From: an uncultured Phycisphaerales bacterium
GTDB lineage: Bacteria; Planctomycetota; Phycisphaerae; WQYP01
Length of the DNA stretch: 63,827 bases
Assembly (NCBI GenBank): GCA_903845195.1
Contig: CAIMWO010000022.1
Span: forward strand, 1 to 63,827
Direction: 5' to 3'
This document shows positions 17,600 through 25,596 of this stretch, one piece after another. Under the pieces are notes generated by a model, which saw nothing but the letters and a program-made list of their open reading frames with translations, had not been told where the DNA came from and did no database searches. Position 1 is the stretch's first letter; the number at the start of each line of letters is the position of its first letter. Both the position numbers and the translations under genes were made by a program.

Positions 17600-17635
17600 C
17601 AAGACCCGGCTGCTTTTTGGGGCAACCGGGTCTTG
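17600..17635. terminator. Hairpin between convergent genes
   Basis: CAAGACCCGG (17600-17609) pairs perfectly with CCGGGTCTTG (17626-17635). It lies between the stop of the kinase-like gene and the stop of the lipoprotein gene, so it could serve either strand. No good T-run follows on either side. Confidence 0.55.
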
Positions 17636-17665
17636 AAGTGAGCGGGGGGATTGTGGGTGGGGGTG

Positions 17666-18016
17666 TTACTTGGTGTCGCCGGCGGTTACGTAGCGGATGG
17701 CGACGCCGGTGGACCAGAGTTTGTTGTTGGGGTCCATGCCGCTGGCGGTGAGGTAGACGGCATCGGCGCCGAGGGCTGCGGTCTTGGAGCGCAGGGCGTT
17801 ATGCATTTTGGCGGTCTCGTTGGGTTGCCATTGGGTGGTGGAAACTGTGCCGAGCTCGATGTAGTGTTTTTCCGGGCGGGTCATGAGGATCTCGATGTTG
17901 TCGGGCTTGGTGGGGGGGTAATAGCCTTTGGCGGTCTTGGTGACGTCCACATTGGCGCAGGCGGCCATAAGGGTGACGAGGAGGGCGGCGGACAACAGGG
18001 TAAGGGCAAATTTCAT
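17666..18016 (-). CDS. Small lipoprotein, first of a paralogous pair
   Basis: A 116-residue protein with a lipoprotein-type signal peptide ending LMAAC (Cys20). The mature part has YPPTKPDNIEILMTRPEKHYIELGTVS and then ALGADAVYLT, matching the neighbour at 18060-18413 in the same order. The start at 18016 has GGAG seven bases before it. The likely location is the inner face of the outer membrane or the periplasm. The fold is probably the small alpha/beta type seen in YbjQ/Rcs-like proteins that read PxxxxxLGxxxxxxxxALGADAV, but I cannot name the function. Confidence 0.75.
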   Translation of the reverse strand: MKFALTLLSAALLVTLMAACANVDVTKTAKGYYPPTKPDNIEILMTRPEKHYIELGTVSTTQWQPNETAKMHNALRSKTAALGADAVYLTASGMDPNNKLWSTGVAIRYVTAGDTK

Positions 18017-18059
18017 GGCAACTCCTATAAATGAAAGACGAAGCAAGAAATGACGTAGA

Positions 18060-18413
18060 TTACTTGGAATATTTGATGGCAATGCCGGCGACGCGTGAGG
18101 CGGCGGTAGTGCCTTGGGTATCTTCGGAGGCCCATACGTCGCTCCTGGCCTTTTGGCCACCGAGCCGGGTGACGATGATGGCATCGGCCCCGAGTTTAGC
18201 AGCCCAATGGCGCATGTCGCTGGTCGGCATATCGCGGGCCTGCAACTCGGCCAGCAGGGTATAGGGCTGGGGCGGCGCGGCGTCTAGCACCTGCACCTGA
18301 TCATCGGGGCGAGGGGGGTAGTGCTCGTCAGCGAAGTAACGGGCGGCCTGGTCGGAGGCGCAACCTGCCAGAACGAAAATGGCCAGCACGAGGAAGGCGA
18401 AGCGTGACATCAT
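18060..18413 (-). CDS. Small lipoprotein, second of a paralogous pair
   Basis: A 117-residue protein with a strong lipobox, VLAGC (Cys18). The mature part contains HYPPRPDDQVQVLDAAPPQPYTLLAELQ and AAKLGADAIIVTRL, parallel to the sibling gene 44 bp downstream. The two probably arose by duplication and are likely co-transcribed. The start at 18413 is supported by a GGA five bases before it; the ATG at 18410 is a one-codon-shorter alternative. The frame is open far upstream to 18785, but that part has low-complexity, Pro-rich translation and is not coding-like. Confidence 0.76.
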   Translation of the reverse strand: MMSRFAFLVLAIFVLAGCASDQAARYFADEHYPPRPDDQVQVLDAAPPQPYTLLAELQARDMPTSDMRHWAAKLGADAIIVTRLGGQKARSDVWASEDTQGTTAASRVAGIAIKYSK

Positions 18414-18814
18414 GATGTTCCTAAACTTAGAAGAAATGTAGATGTGATCTAAGCTGAAGGGAAGTCTACCGGAGAGCTTATGGGGCAGCAATGGATAAAT
18501 GGAGCGTTTTTTATTTATAGGGAGTTGAGGGGCAATGGGGAGGATCAGGGCGGCAGGAGGGAGAGGGTCAGGAGCGTTTTGGTCGGTGGGTGTGGTGGCG
18601 AGAGTCAGTCGGCCCGCGCCAACGTAGTTGGCGGGCTTTATGAGTGGGGGGAGGGAGGGGCAATTTTGATCAATTTGTTGGAATGAAAAAAGGCCCATGG
18701 AGGGTTGCTCCATGGGCCTTGCTACGACAACTATCCGCCAAGCCGATTGTTGGGGGTGGGGGGGGGTGCCAGGGGGTGGGGTCACGGGTGGTGTATTGAC
18801 GGGGAGGGTGTGGG
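18414..18814. other. 401-bp gap downstream of rpmH
   Basis: It contains the rpmH terminator at 18690-18720, purine-rich sequence around 18530-18560 and 18640-18660, and a G-run at 18750-18780. I see no gene. rnpA, which often accompanies rpmH, is not here. Confidence 0.65.
18690..18720 (-). terminator. Rho-independent terminator after rpmH
   Basis: AAGGCCCATGGAG pairs with CTCCATGGGCCTT around a 5-nt loop, a 13-bp perfect stem. On the minus strand it is followed by a T-run (the A-run ending at 18691). It lies about 95 bp beyond the rpmH stop. Confidence 0.88.
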
Positions 18815-18949
18815 TCAGACGACGTTGACGAGGCGGCCGCGGCGGCGCTTGCGGCTGATGGTCTGGCGGCCCTTCTTGGTCTTCATGCGTGCGCGGAAGC
18901 CGATTTTGCGGACGCGTTTGCGGTTGGATACTTTGTGGGGGTAATGCAT
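18815..18949 (-). CDS. rpmH: 50S ribosomal protein L34
   Basis: A 44-residue, very basic protein: MHYPHKVSNRKRVRKIGFRA, then RMKTKKGRQTISRKRRRGR, ending LVNVV. This is the L34 pattern (GFRARMxTxxGRxxxxRRRxxGR). L34 is part of the large ribosomal subunit. The usual L34 N-terminus (KRTxQPS) is replaced by a planctomycete-like HYPHKVSNRKRV. It is followed by a strong terminator. In most bacteria rpmH is followed by rnpA and lies near dnaA; here a pair of lipoproteins follows and a propeller protein lies upstream, so the usual cluster is broken. Confidence 0.93.
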   Translation of the reverse strand: MHYPHKVSNRKRVRKIGFRARMKTKKGRQTISRKRRRGRLVNVV

Positions 18950-19017
18950 ACGAGAAACTCCGTTGTCGGGGCTCGCCGATGTTTATCGGCGGCGGAACAC
19001 GGCCACGCGGGCCTGAA

Positions 19018-21432
19018 TCATTTGATCGTCACTGTGACGCTCTTATAGCTGGCATTTCCGTGGGCGTCGGTGGCGCGGATGGCGATCCGGTGGCCGCCGG
19101 TGCTCAGGGGAGTAGTCGCCGCGGTGAAAGCCTCTTTTGGCGAATCGAAGATAGTATCAGAAGCGGCGGCGGGTTGCCAGTCCCCGCGGCCATCAACTTG
19201 GTAGCGGACGTCGACGATGGCGGAGGCGGCATCGGCAGCCTCGCCGGTAATGGTGACCTTGTTGGCGTCGATGGCGGTTTTGAGGTCGCCAATGACGGGG
19301 GGGGTATGATCGATGGTGACGGGTGCGGAGAGGCGGGCGACGGATTTGCCATCAGCGGGGGTGTTGTCGGGGGCGTCGGAGGCGATGACTTTGACCTGGT
19401 ACTTGCCGTCGGAAAGGGCCTTGGTGTCCCAGTCGTAGGACATTTCTTTGAGGTTCTTGGCCAGGGGCGTCCAGAGGTCTTTGGCGTCGGGCGAGGCGGG
19501 GGAAACCTGGCGGTAGAGGAGTCGGTAGGTGAGGGAGTCATGGTTGGGGTCGGTGGCTTCCCAGGTGATGTGGAGGAGGGTGGTCTTGTCATCGGATTCG
19601 CTGGAGCGATCGGCCTCATCCGAGGAATCGTCGAGGGCGACGGGGACGTCGGGATCGATGGTGACGTTCTTGACGCGCGGGGGAAGATTTTCGACTTGAT
19701 AGACGATGTGGACGTTGCTGACGAGGGGAGTGGCGGAGTGGGCATCGCCGGTGAGCGTGAGGCGGTATTGGAGGAAGCGGGCGGCGGGGGAGGGAACTGC
19801 AGAGCCGTCGGCGGAGTCGATTTCCGGAGACCAGGGGGACCAGAGGGATTCATTGGATTCGACATCGCGGGTGTTGCCGGAGCGTACGGCGAGGGTGGCT
19901 TTGGCGCCATCGGGGAGGGTGGCGGTGAGTTTGGCGCGGCCCCAATGTGCGGTGTGATCGGCGTCGAGGACGGGCGAGAGGAACGTGCCGGACGGAGCGA
20001 GATTGGCGCCGAGGGTGTAAGCGGCGGCGGCGTTGCCGGTGCCCAGGAAAAGGGTGCCGTCCTTGGCGGCGAAGAGGGAACTTATTTGCTCCTGTTCGAG
20101 GCGGGCGATGAGGGTGAGGGATTCGTCGGCGAAGCGGTAGGCGAGAAGTTTGCCTTCGTTGCCGGTGCCGATGAGGAGTTCATCTTTGGCCAGGAGGAGC
20201 GAGTAGTTGGCGTCGGGCTCGCTGACGAGGGTGGTGACGATGCCGTCGGGTGTGATGGAGTAGACGGAGGAGGTGTCCTGGGGTTCCTCTTCTTCGTGAA
20301 GGGCTGCGGCGCGGAGGGATTTCTTGTGGGCCTTGTTGGTAGCTGGGCGGTTATGTGAATCGGGTTCATTGGGTTTGGTTTGATTCTTCGTGGGAGGATG
20401 CGCTTTCTTGAGCGATTCGAGAACTTTGAGGAGCGTGGAGTCGGTTTGGTCGAGGGCGAGGATGGAGGGATCGGGCAGGGTGATCATGGCACCTTTCTTG
20501 TCCGTGGGAGCGGCGTCGGCATCGGGAGGGTCGACGGGGAGGGGGTCGACGTTTCCGGGTTTGCTTTTGCCTTGGTGATCGGGCTTGGTTTGATCGTCCA
20601 GATCGGGGGAGTTGTCGATGCTCTCGAAGGTGGCGCGGGCGGTGGCGACGAAGAGTTTGCCGGAGTCGTCGCAGATGATGGCGTTGATATCGACCTTGCC
20701 GGCGTCGAGGAGGACGAAGGGCTTGCTGGTGGTTTTGTCGACGCGGATGACGAGGCCGGAGCCATCGGTGCCGGCGATGAGATTTCCGGTTTTGTCGAAG
20801 GCGAGTGAGACGATGTTCTTGGCTTTGGTTTCGAGGTAGGTGGAGGATTTGCCGGAGGCGTCGAGTTTGTAGACGGTGCCGTGGGGACCGGTGCCGAGGT
20901 AGGCGGAACCGTCGGGGCCGATGGCGATGGCCCAGATGGTGGAGACGGTTTTGTCGTGGAAGACGGTGACGGGTTTGGAGTTGTCTTTGGGGTTGATGCG
21001 GAGGAGATTGGCATCATCGCCGGAGACGGCAACGAGGAGCTGGTCTTGGTCGGATTTTTCGCCCAAGTTCCAGCGGGTGTCGGGGGCGATGGCGGTGATG
21101 TCGGGGGAGTCTTTGGGGGCGGAGAAGACGGATTCGGCGGCATTATCCTTGAGGCGGAAGACTTTGCCTTGCGGGGTGGTGGTGAAGAAGATGGCGCCGT
21201 CGGGTGATTGGGTGAAGGCGCTGACGGCGTCGGCGTGATCATCGAGCTTGATGGGCGTGAGCTGGCGGCCGAGGGTGAGCTGGCCGTAGGAATCGACGAC
21301 GATGTTGTGGAATTTGCCGGGCGCGAAATCTTTTTCGACGGAGTGATTCCAGATTTGCGGACGGGCCGCCATGGCCGAGGCGGCGGTGAGGAGGAAGGCG
21401 GCGACGACGGCGGGAAAGCGGTAGTTACGCAT
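19018..21432 (-). CDS. Secreted beta-propeller protein with C-terminal Ig-like region
   Basis: An 804-residue protein with a signal peptide (MRNYRFPAVVAAFLLTAASAMA). The first 500 residues carry repeated short strands of the propeller kind: SPDGAIFFTTTPQGKVFRL, IGPDGSAYLGTGPHGTVYKL, FDKTGNLIAGTDGSGLVIRV, LLIGTGNEGKLLAYRF and DGTLFLGTGNAAAAYTL. They are interrupted near 270-380 by a charged, low-complexity insert. The rest includes a discoidin-like or lectin-like stretch (WSPWSPEIDSADG, residue 525 on) and Ig/FnIII-like repeats (PPRVKNVTIDPDVPV, DHTPPVIGDLKTAID). The start at 21432 has GGAG five bases before it. Related propellers in planctomycetes are often annotated as WD40-like; the function here is unknown. 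It is probably periplasmic or outer-membrane associated. Confidence 0.8.
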   Translation of the reverse strand: MRNYRFPAVVAAFLLTAASAMAARPQIWNHSVEKDFAPGKFHNIVVDSYGQLTLGRQLTPIKLDDHADAVSAFTQSPDGAIFFTTTPQGKVFRLKDNAAESVFSAPKDSPDITAIAPDTRWNLGEKSDQDQLLVAVSGDDANLLRINPKDNSKPVTVFHDKTVSTIWAIAIGPDGSAYLGTGPHGTVYKLDASGKSSTYLETKAKNIVSLAFDKTGNLIAGTDGSGLVIRVDKTTSKPFVLLDAGKVDINAIICDDSGKLFVATARATFESIDNSPDLDDQTKPDHQGKSKPGNVDPLPVDPPDADAAPTDKKGAMITLPDPSILALDQTDSTLLKVLESLKKAHPPTKNQTKPNEPDSHNRPATNKAHKKSLRAAALHEEEEPQDTSSVYSITPDGIVTTLVSEPDANYSLLLAKDELLIGTGNEGKLLAYRFADESLTLIARLEQEQISSLFAAKDGTLFLGTGNAAAAYTLGANLAPSGTFLSPVLDADHTAHWGRAKLTATLPDGAKATLAVRSGNTRDVESNESLWSPWSPEIDSADGSAVPSPAARFLQYRLTLTGDAHSATPLVSNVHIVYQVENLPPRVKNVTIDPDVPVALDDSSDEADRSSESDDKTTLLHITWEATDPNHDSLTYRLLYRQVSPASPDAKDLWTPLAKNLKEMSYDWDTKALSDGKYQVKVIASDAPDNTPADGKSVARLSAPVTIDHTPPVIGDLKTAIDANKVTITGEAADAASAIVDVRYQVDGRGDWQPAAASDTIFDSPKEAFTAATTPLSTGGHRIAIRATDAHGNASYKSVTVTIK

Positions 21433-21460
21433 GGGAGCTCCGTGACGAGGCATTGTTAAA

Positions 21461-21474
21461 AATTAAGAATTAAG
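21461..21474. repeat. AATTAAG simple tandem repeat
   Basis: AATTAAG is repeated twice in the 80-bp gap before the propeller gene (AATTAAGAATTAAG). It belongs to the set of short AT-rich text-like repeats scattered through this window. Confidence 0.5.
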
Positions 21475-21514
21475 ATTCAGGACGAAATTCAAACGCGCGG
21501 CTAAGGCGCGGGGT

Positions 21515-23614
21515 TCAATTATCAGGCTCTCCGGAATGCGGCGCTGGTGGCGCGGGGGCGGTCAGGGGTGATTTGCCGGGGTGTGAGGATGGGCCGCCGG
21601 AGCCGAAGTCATCATGTTTTGGGGTGTAGTAGCGGTCGTTGGCGCGTTTATCGATGGTGATGGAGAAGGACTGATCGCCGCCGGGGAGGAGGATGCAGCC
21701 GGCATCGAGGGTGGTTTTGACGGTGCGCATGATAGGGGAGGCGTCGGTGCGTTTGCTGCTGGCGTAGAGTGCGATGCGGCTGGCGGGGAGGTTCGGGCGT
21801 TCGCGTCCGTTGATGGCGGCGCCGGTGATGTCGAGAACGAGCGTGGCGTAGAGGCGATCGTTGCGGTAGGCGAGGATGCGGTTGATGTCGGTGGCGAGGG
21901 CGGTGATGTCCTGGGGATCGAAATGGTTCGGGGCGTAGGAGATCTCGTCGGAGAGGGCGGAGGAGGCCGGGCCGATGCTGAGCGAGAATTCGCCTTCGGG
22001 AGCATCATCGGGAATCTGCAGGGTGATGGGGATTTTGCGGATGTCGGAATGCCAGGGCTCGATCTCGACGATCGCGGTGAGTTTGTCGCCGGGGGCGGCG
22101 ACGAGACGGTTGACGCTGATGCTCTTGATGGTGGCGCTGTGGTTGACGGTATCGATGGAGACCTGGAAATCGACGCTCTTGAGAGTGAGGTTTTCGAAGG
22201 GGTTGTCGGCGAGGAGGGCGATGGGAATGACGGCCATCGCGGGATTGAAGATCTGGTTGGTGTCGGCGAGTTGGAGATTGACGGAGGTGGGGCCGGCGGC
22301 GCCTTCGAAGGCGGCGGTGCCGGTGAGATGGAGCGTGAAAGTTTTGGGAAGGCCGCGCTGGGCGGTGATCGATTCGGTGAGTGCGGCAGCGAGGATTTCG
22401 GGGGTGAGGCGAGGGTGGGGTGCGAGATGATAGGTGTAGGTGCGATTGACGGCGCCGTCGGCAGATTTGATGGCCAGGGTGATGGGGATGGTAGGGGGCT
22501 TTGCGCCGATGCGGCCGACGATGCCGGTCTGCTCATCGACGACCAGCGAGCCTTGCGGGGTGTAGCTGGCGCCGAATTTAAAGGACTGCTGAAGGTTGGG
22601 CATGATGGTGTAGATGTAGCCGGTGGAGATGGGCAGGTGGCTGACGCCTTCGGCGAACATGGCGTGCCCGAAGGCGTAGACGGTCTTGTCGCGGACTTCG
22701 GTGACGGTGCCGATGGCGGAGAGATCCATATCGCCGGTGAGAATGGGAATGGCGATGGATGAGCCGGGGGCGAGTTCGATGTCGCCCGGTTTGACGTCGG
22801 CCAGTCCGCCCAGGGGATTTTCGGCGGGGTTAGTGGTGGGGGTTGCGCCGGCAGAGCCACCGGAGATGGGGACGAGGTGCGTGTATTTGAGTGCGCCTTC
22901 GAGGTACGCGCGGGTGGCTTCGGAAGCGCCGCCGACCATGAGGGGCGAGGCGAGGGGTTGCAGGCCCAGAGCGCGTTTGTCGGTTTGAGCGGGACCGTTT
23001 GCGATCGGCGTTTCCGAGGGGCGCACGCGGCGGGCGAGGTTCTTGGCGAGTGGACCGAAGGGGGACGCCAGCGCGGTTTGGGTGAAGGGGATGTCGGCGG
23101 ACCAGCGGGAGCCGCCGGCGGATTCTTTCTTGGCGGGGGTTGGATCGAGAGGGATGCTGAGCATCTGGCGGATGGGTTGGACGCCGGCGATGGGGTCTTT
23201 GGAGTAGTTCCAGCCGAAGGCGATGGCGCCGATCATTTTGTCGTTGAGGTAGCAGGGCGAGCCGGACATGCCGGCGATGACGCCGGTGTGTTCGAGGTTG
23301 AGTCCGGAGCAGCGGACGAGGATGGCGTTGTTGGCGGGGGAGAGGTTTTTGATGACGTCGATGACTTCAAACTGGAATTTTTCGATTTTCCCGCCGTGCA
23401 TGACGGTGAGGCCGTAGCCTTTGTCGCCGGGCTTGATCTGGTCTTCGAGGAGGTAGCGGGAGGAGTCGGGGTTTTTGAATTCAGAATTCAGAGTTTGGAA
23501 TTCAGAATTGGCGGGCGCGGGGCGGGTGTCGGCGGCGGGGCCTTCGGCGCGGAGTGAGAAGGTTACTGCAAGTACGGCCAGCGAAAGAGCGGCGCAGACG
23601 AGGGAACGATTCAT
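21515..23614 (-). CDS. SpoIVB-type (S55) serine peptidase-like secreted protein
   Basis: A 699-residue protein with a signal peptide (to about residue 23). It has an N-terminal S55 domain at about 50-170: KPGDKGYGLTVMHGGKIEKF, then ILVRCSGLNLEHTGVIAGMSGSP, then IGAIAFGW and GVQPIRQML. GMSGSP at 115-120 matches the nucleophile motif of SpoIVB, with Ser117 as the likely catalytic residue. A related barrel-like second part follows (SIAIPILTGDMDLSAIGTVTEV, AFGHAMF). The C-terminal half is beta-rich with no named domain. An AT-rich repeat is built into the region after the signal peptide (residues 36-46). The start is ATG at 23614; a TTG just before it is also in frame. S55-like proteins are often annotated in planctomycetes; the substrate is unknown. 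Confidence 0.85.
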   Translation of the reverse strand: MNRSLVCAALSLAVLAVTFSLRAEGPAADTRPAPANSEFQTLNSEFKNPDSSRYLLEDQIKPGDKGYGLTVMHGGKIEKFQFEVIDVIKNLSPANNAILVRCSGLNLEHTGVIAGMSGSPCYLNDKMIGAIAFGWNYSKDPIAGVQPIRQMLSIPLDPTPAKKESAGGSRWSADIPFTQTALASPFGPLAKNLARRVRPSETPIANGPAQTDKRALGLQPLASPLMVGGASEATRAYLEGALKYTHLVPISGGSAGATPTTNPAENPLGGLADVKPGDIELAPGSSIAIPILTGDMDLSAIGTVTEVRDKTVYAFGHAMFAEGVSHLPISTGYIYTIMPNLQQSFKFGASYTPQGSLVVDEQTGIVGRIGAKPPTIPITLAIKSADGAVNRTYTYHLAPHPRLTPEILAAALTESITAQRGLPKTFTLHLTGTAAFEGAAGPTSVNLQLADTNQIFNPAMAVIPIALLADNPFENLTLKSVDFQVSIDTVNHSATIKSISVNRLVAAPGDKLTAIVEIEPWHSDIRKIPITLQIPDDAPEGEFSLSIGPASSALSDEISYAPNHFDPQDITALATDINRILAYRNDRLYATLVLDITGAAINGRERPNLPASRIALYASSKRTDASPIMRTVKTTLDAGCILLPGGDQSFSITIDKRANDRYYTPKHDDFGSGGPSSHPGKSPLTAPAPPAPHSGEPDN
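23477..23509. repeat. AATTCAGA repeat inside the S55 peptidase gene
   Basis: GAATTCAGAATTCAGAG is followed by TTTGGAATTCAGAATT. In frame it encodes NSEFQTLNSEF between the signal peptide and the first domain. Its base composition (A+T over 65 percent) contrasts with the GC-rich gene around it. Confidence 0.65.
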
Positions 23615-23730
23615 CAAGACACCCCGGTTGGTGGAGGGACTGAATAATCCGTCACTTTACGCAAGGAGCGGGCAGGGTTCAAACGGAATCGAAGGATGAG
23701 TGGTTGAAGTTCGGAGCGAGCGCGGGGGAT

Positions 23731-24810
23731 TTACCAAATGACGATGAAGGACGCGGTGAGGGAGCCGAAGCTGTCGGGGGCGTTTTGGTCGGTGAATTCT
23801 TTGCTGCGGAAGGTTTGCGAGTAGGTGAGCTGGAAGTGGCGGAAGAGTTGGAGGGCGATGCCGAGTTCGACTTCGCCGACGACGGGTTCGGGCGTGACTT
23901 CCACAGGGCTGTTGTTGAAGAGGGAGCCTTGAAGCGTGGTGTCGTGGGCGATGGCGCGGGCGTTCGGGCGGCCGTAGAAGTAGAGCCAGTTGTCCTGGAA
24001 GAGATCGCCGCTGGAGTGCGCGGTGGGGCGGGTGAAATCTGCGGGCAGGGCGATGCGGCCGGGGCCGAAATCGTCGGGGAGGTTCCAACCGAGGCGCAGG
24101 ACGGCGCCGGCGTTGGCGTCCACGTTGATGGTGCCGAGGGTGAAGCCGGCTTCGGGGAGGACTTCAAAGCGCGGCAGCCACGGCGAGGAATCTTTGGGCA
24201 GCGGCAGCGGCTCCCAGCGGTAGCGGCGTTGGTATTTGAAGTTGACGCCGACTTCCTCGCGGATCTGGTGGTTCCAACCTTCGGGGGTAGTGGCGTTGAA
24301 GGAGAGATGAATCCACTTTTGTGCGGCATCCGTCTGGCTGGCTGGGCCGGTGACGCCGATGTCGAGTTCGAGATGTTCAAAGCGGGCGAGTTGGGGATCG
24401 CGGTTGGCGCGTTGGAGGATGAGGCCGCCGTAGGTCCAGCCGGCGTAGGGGTGATCGTTGAGGATGGGATTGGGGTTGTCGAGATCCTCGGGGGTGAACA
24501 TATTGAGGGAGGCGATGAAGCCCATAGCAAAGGAGGTGTTGGGAGTTTGCGTGGCGAATTCGTCATTGAAGGAGGGGATTGCGGAGACGAGCGAGTCGAC
24601 CCAGGGGGCGCGCCATTGGAGGGAGAGTGCCGCGCCGGCGGTGTAGTGGCGATCGGTGCCGCCGTTGGGTTTGACGAAGGTGCCATCATCATCAAAGTAA
24701 GCGGTGAGTTTGACGGCGGAGTCGAGCGAGAGCGGGGCGGCGTCATCGGCCCAAGCGAATGTGGGAAGCGCCAGAAGCGAGAGGGCGGCAACGGCGATGG
24801 TGGTCTTCAT
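23731..24810 (-). CDS. lpxR: LpxR-family lipid A 3'-O-deacylase-like outer membrane protein
   Basis: LpxR is an outer-membrane beta-barrel that removes the 3'-acyloxyacyl chain of lipid A. This 359-residue protein has a signal peptide (MKTTIAVAALSLLALPTFAWA). It shows the family landmarks in order: GGTDRHYTAGAALSLQW (residues 50-66), DHPYAGWTYGGLIL, GPASQTDAAQKWIH, GWNHQIREEVGVNFKYQRRYR, AGAVLRLGWNLPDDFGP, WLYFYGRPNARAIAHD and LTYSQTFRSKEFTDQ. It closes with an aromatic residue (IVIW), as expected for an outer-membrane protein. The start at 24810 has AAGGA before it. The frame runs upstream in phase into the repeat array without a stop, but a coding start there is unlikely. Together with lpxA this supports a lipid A-bearing outer membrane. 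Confidence 0.88.
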   Translation of the reverse strand: MKTTIAVAALSLLALPTFAWADDAAPLSLDSAVKLTAYFDDDGTFVKPNGGTDRHYTAGAALSLQWRAPWVDSLVSAIPSFNDEFATQTPNTSFAMGFIASLNMFTPEDLDNPNPILNDHPYAGWTYGGLILQRANRDPQLARFEHLELDIGVTGPASQTDAAQKWIHLSFNATTPEGWNHQIREEVGVNFKYQRRYRWEPLPLPKDSSPWLPRFEVLPEAGFTLGTINVDANAGAVLRLGWNLPDDFGPGRIALPADFTRPTAHSSGDLFQDNWLYFYGRPNARAIAHDTTLQGSLFNNSPVEVTPEPVVGEVELGIALQLFRHFQLTYSQTFRSKEFTDQNAPDSFGSLTASFIVIW

Positions 24811-24887
24811 GAATAAGTCCTTGAGTCGAATGATGAATGGGAATCGTAATTGAGGGGAGTCTACACGAAAATGCTCGCCACGGGCTT

Positions 24888-25004
24888 TCACCACAGAGTC
24901 GCAGAGGCACGGAGGACGCACAGAGTCCGAAATGGGAGATTTAACCACGACGACGCGACGACACGACGTAAACGGACCACAAATAAACACCAAGAGGCAC
25001 AAAT
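24888..25004. repeat. CACAGAG / GACGACGCGACG / CACCAAGAGGCAC text-like repeats
   Basis: Three blocks of short imperfect repeats lie in the gap upstream of the LpxR-like gene: CACAGAGTCGCAGAGGCACG, then CGACGACGCGACGACACGACG, then ACCACAAATAAACACCAAGAG. The last block resembles the reverse complement of the block at 62783-62812. Confidence 0.6.
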
Positions 25005-25056
25005 GAAATAGATGGTTGAGCCTTGTGGTGACTTCCAAGTCTGCGCGTGGAATTTT

Positions 25057-25455
25057 TACCGCATGCATGGCACGCTTACAGATCCTCGGTGCAATTCCGC
25101 AATGCCTCATCGCACGCCAGCAATGCCGCATTGCAGACTTACATCGCCCCTTTGCATCCTTACAATGCCCCGATGCAGGCTTGCAACGGCTCATTGCATG
25201 GATCCATTGAGGCATTCCATGCTTACAACGGCACGATGTAAGGATGCAATGACCCTTTGCAGGCTTACAATGCCTCAATGTAAGCATGGAATGACCCTTT
25301 GTAAGCATGGAACGTGGCATTCCATGCATGGAATGAGGCATCCGAAGCGTCGAAAGTGCCATTTTAAGCAGGGAATGCGGTTTCCGAAGGGTCGGATGAG
25401 GCTTCCGAAGCTTCGAATGAGGCTCCCGAAGCTTCGGATGAGGCTCCCGAAGCAC
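25057..25455. repeat. Degenerate tandem array with 21-bp unit, about 19 copies
   Basis: The region divides into 21-bp units. The right end is the most regular: ATGAGGCTTCCGAAGCTTCGA, a near-identical second copy with CTCCC, and a third ending GCACCGA. To the left the units drift to forms such as ATGACCCTTTGCAGGCTTACA and ATGCCGCATTGCAGACTTACA. Because 21 is a multiple of three, frames stay open through the whole array on both strands. On the minus strand it reads as 7-residue repeats (KLREPHS, TLRKPHS, MLTKGHS, KDAKGRC). Many units also contain short palindromes such as TTCCATGCATGGAA. No ribosome site or signal of translation is evident, so I treat it as a DNA repeat. Confidence 0.85.
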
Positions 25456-25507
25456 CGAAACGGCGTTTTTGGGTCAAAAATGAGGGTGGGGGGCGGGAGG
25501 GATAGAA

Positions 25508-25537
25508 AGTAGACGTTAGACGGTAGACAGTAGACGG
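25508..25537. repeat. GTAGAC tandem repeat
   Basis: AGTAGACGTTAGACGGTAGAC, followed by AGTAGACGG: four TAGAC cores spaced 7-8 bp apart. It is another short text-like repeat. Confidence 0.65.
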
Positions 25538-25582
25538 GGGGCACGGAGCGGAGTTGAAAGGGCGACCGGCAAGGTTCGGAGT

Positions 25583-25596
25583 TCACGCTTTAGCGT
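25583..25596. repeat. Small palindrome CACGCTTTAGCGTG
   Basis: A 6-bp stem with a 2-nt loop. A similar palindrome (CATGCTGAAGCATG) occurs at 27679-27692, so both may belong to one family of intergenic palindromes flanking the PIN-domain region. Confidence 0.5.

Noticed and set aside
18889..20358. Gly/Val-rich plus-strand frame opposite the propeller gene
   Set aside because: Composition is an artefact of GC-skewed codons on the other strand; the minus-strand gene has a signal peptide and repeats.
25057..25455. The 21-bp array as a CRISPR
   Set aside because: Units are directly adjacent without unique spacers, are degenerate, and no cas genes are near.
25012..25512. Open frames of 166 residues (plus) and a minus-strand frame running through the array into the LpxR-like gene
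   Set aside because: They result from the 21-bp repeat having no stop in several frames; no ribosome site or normal composition supports translation.
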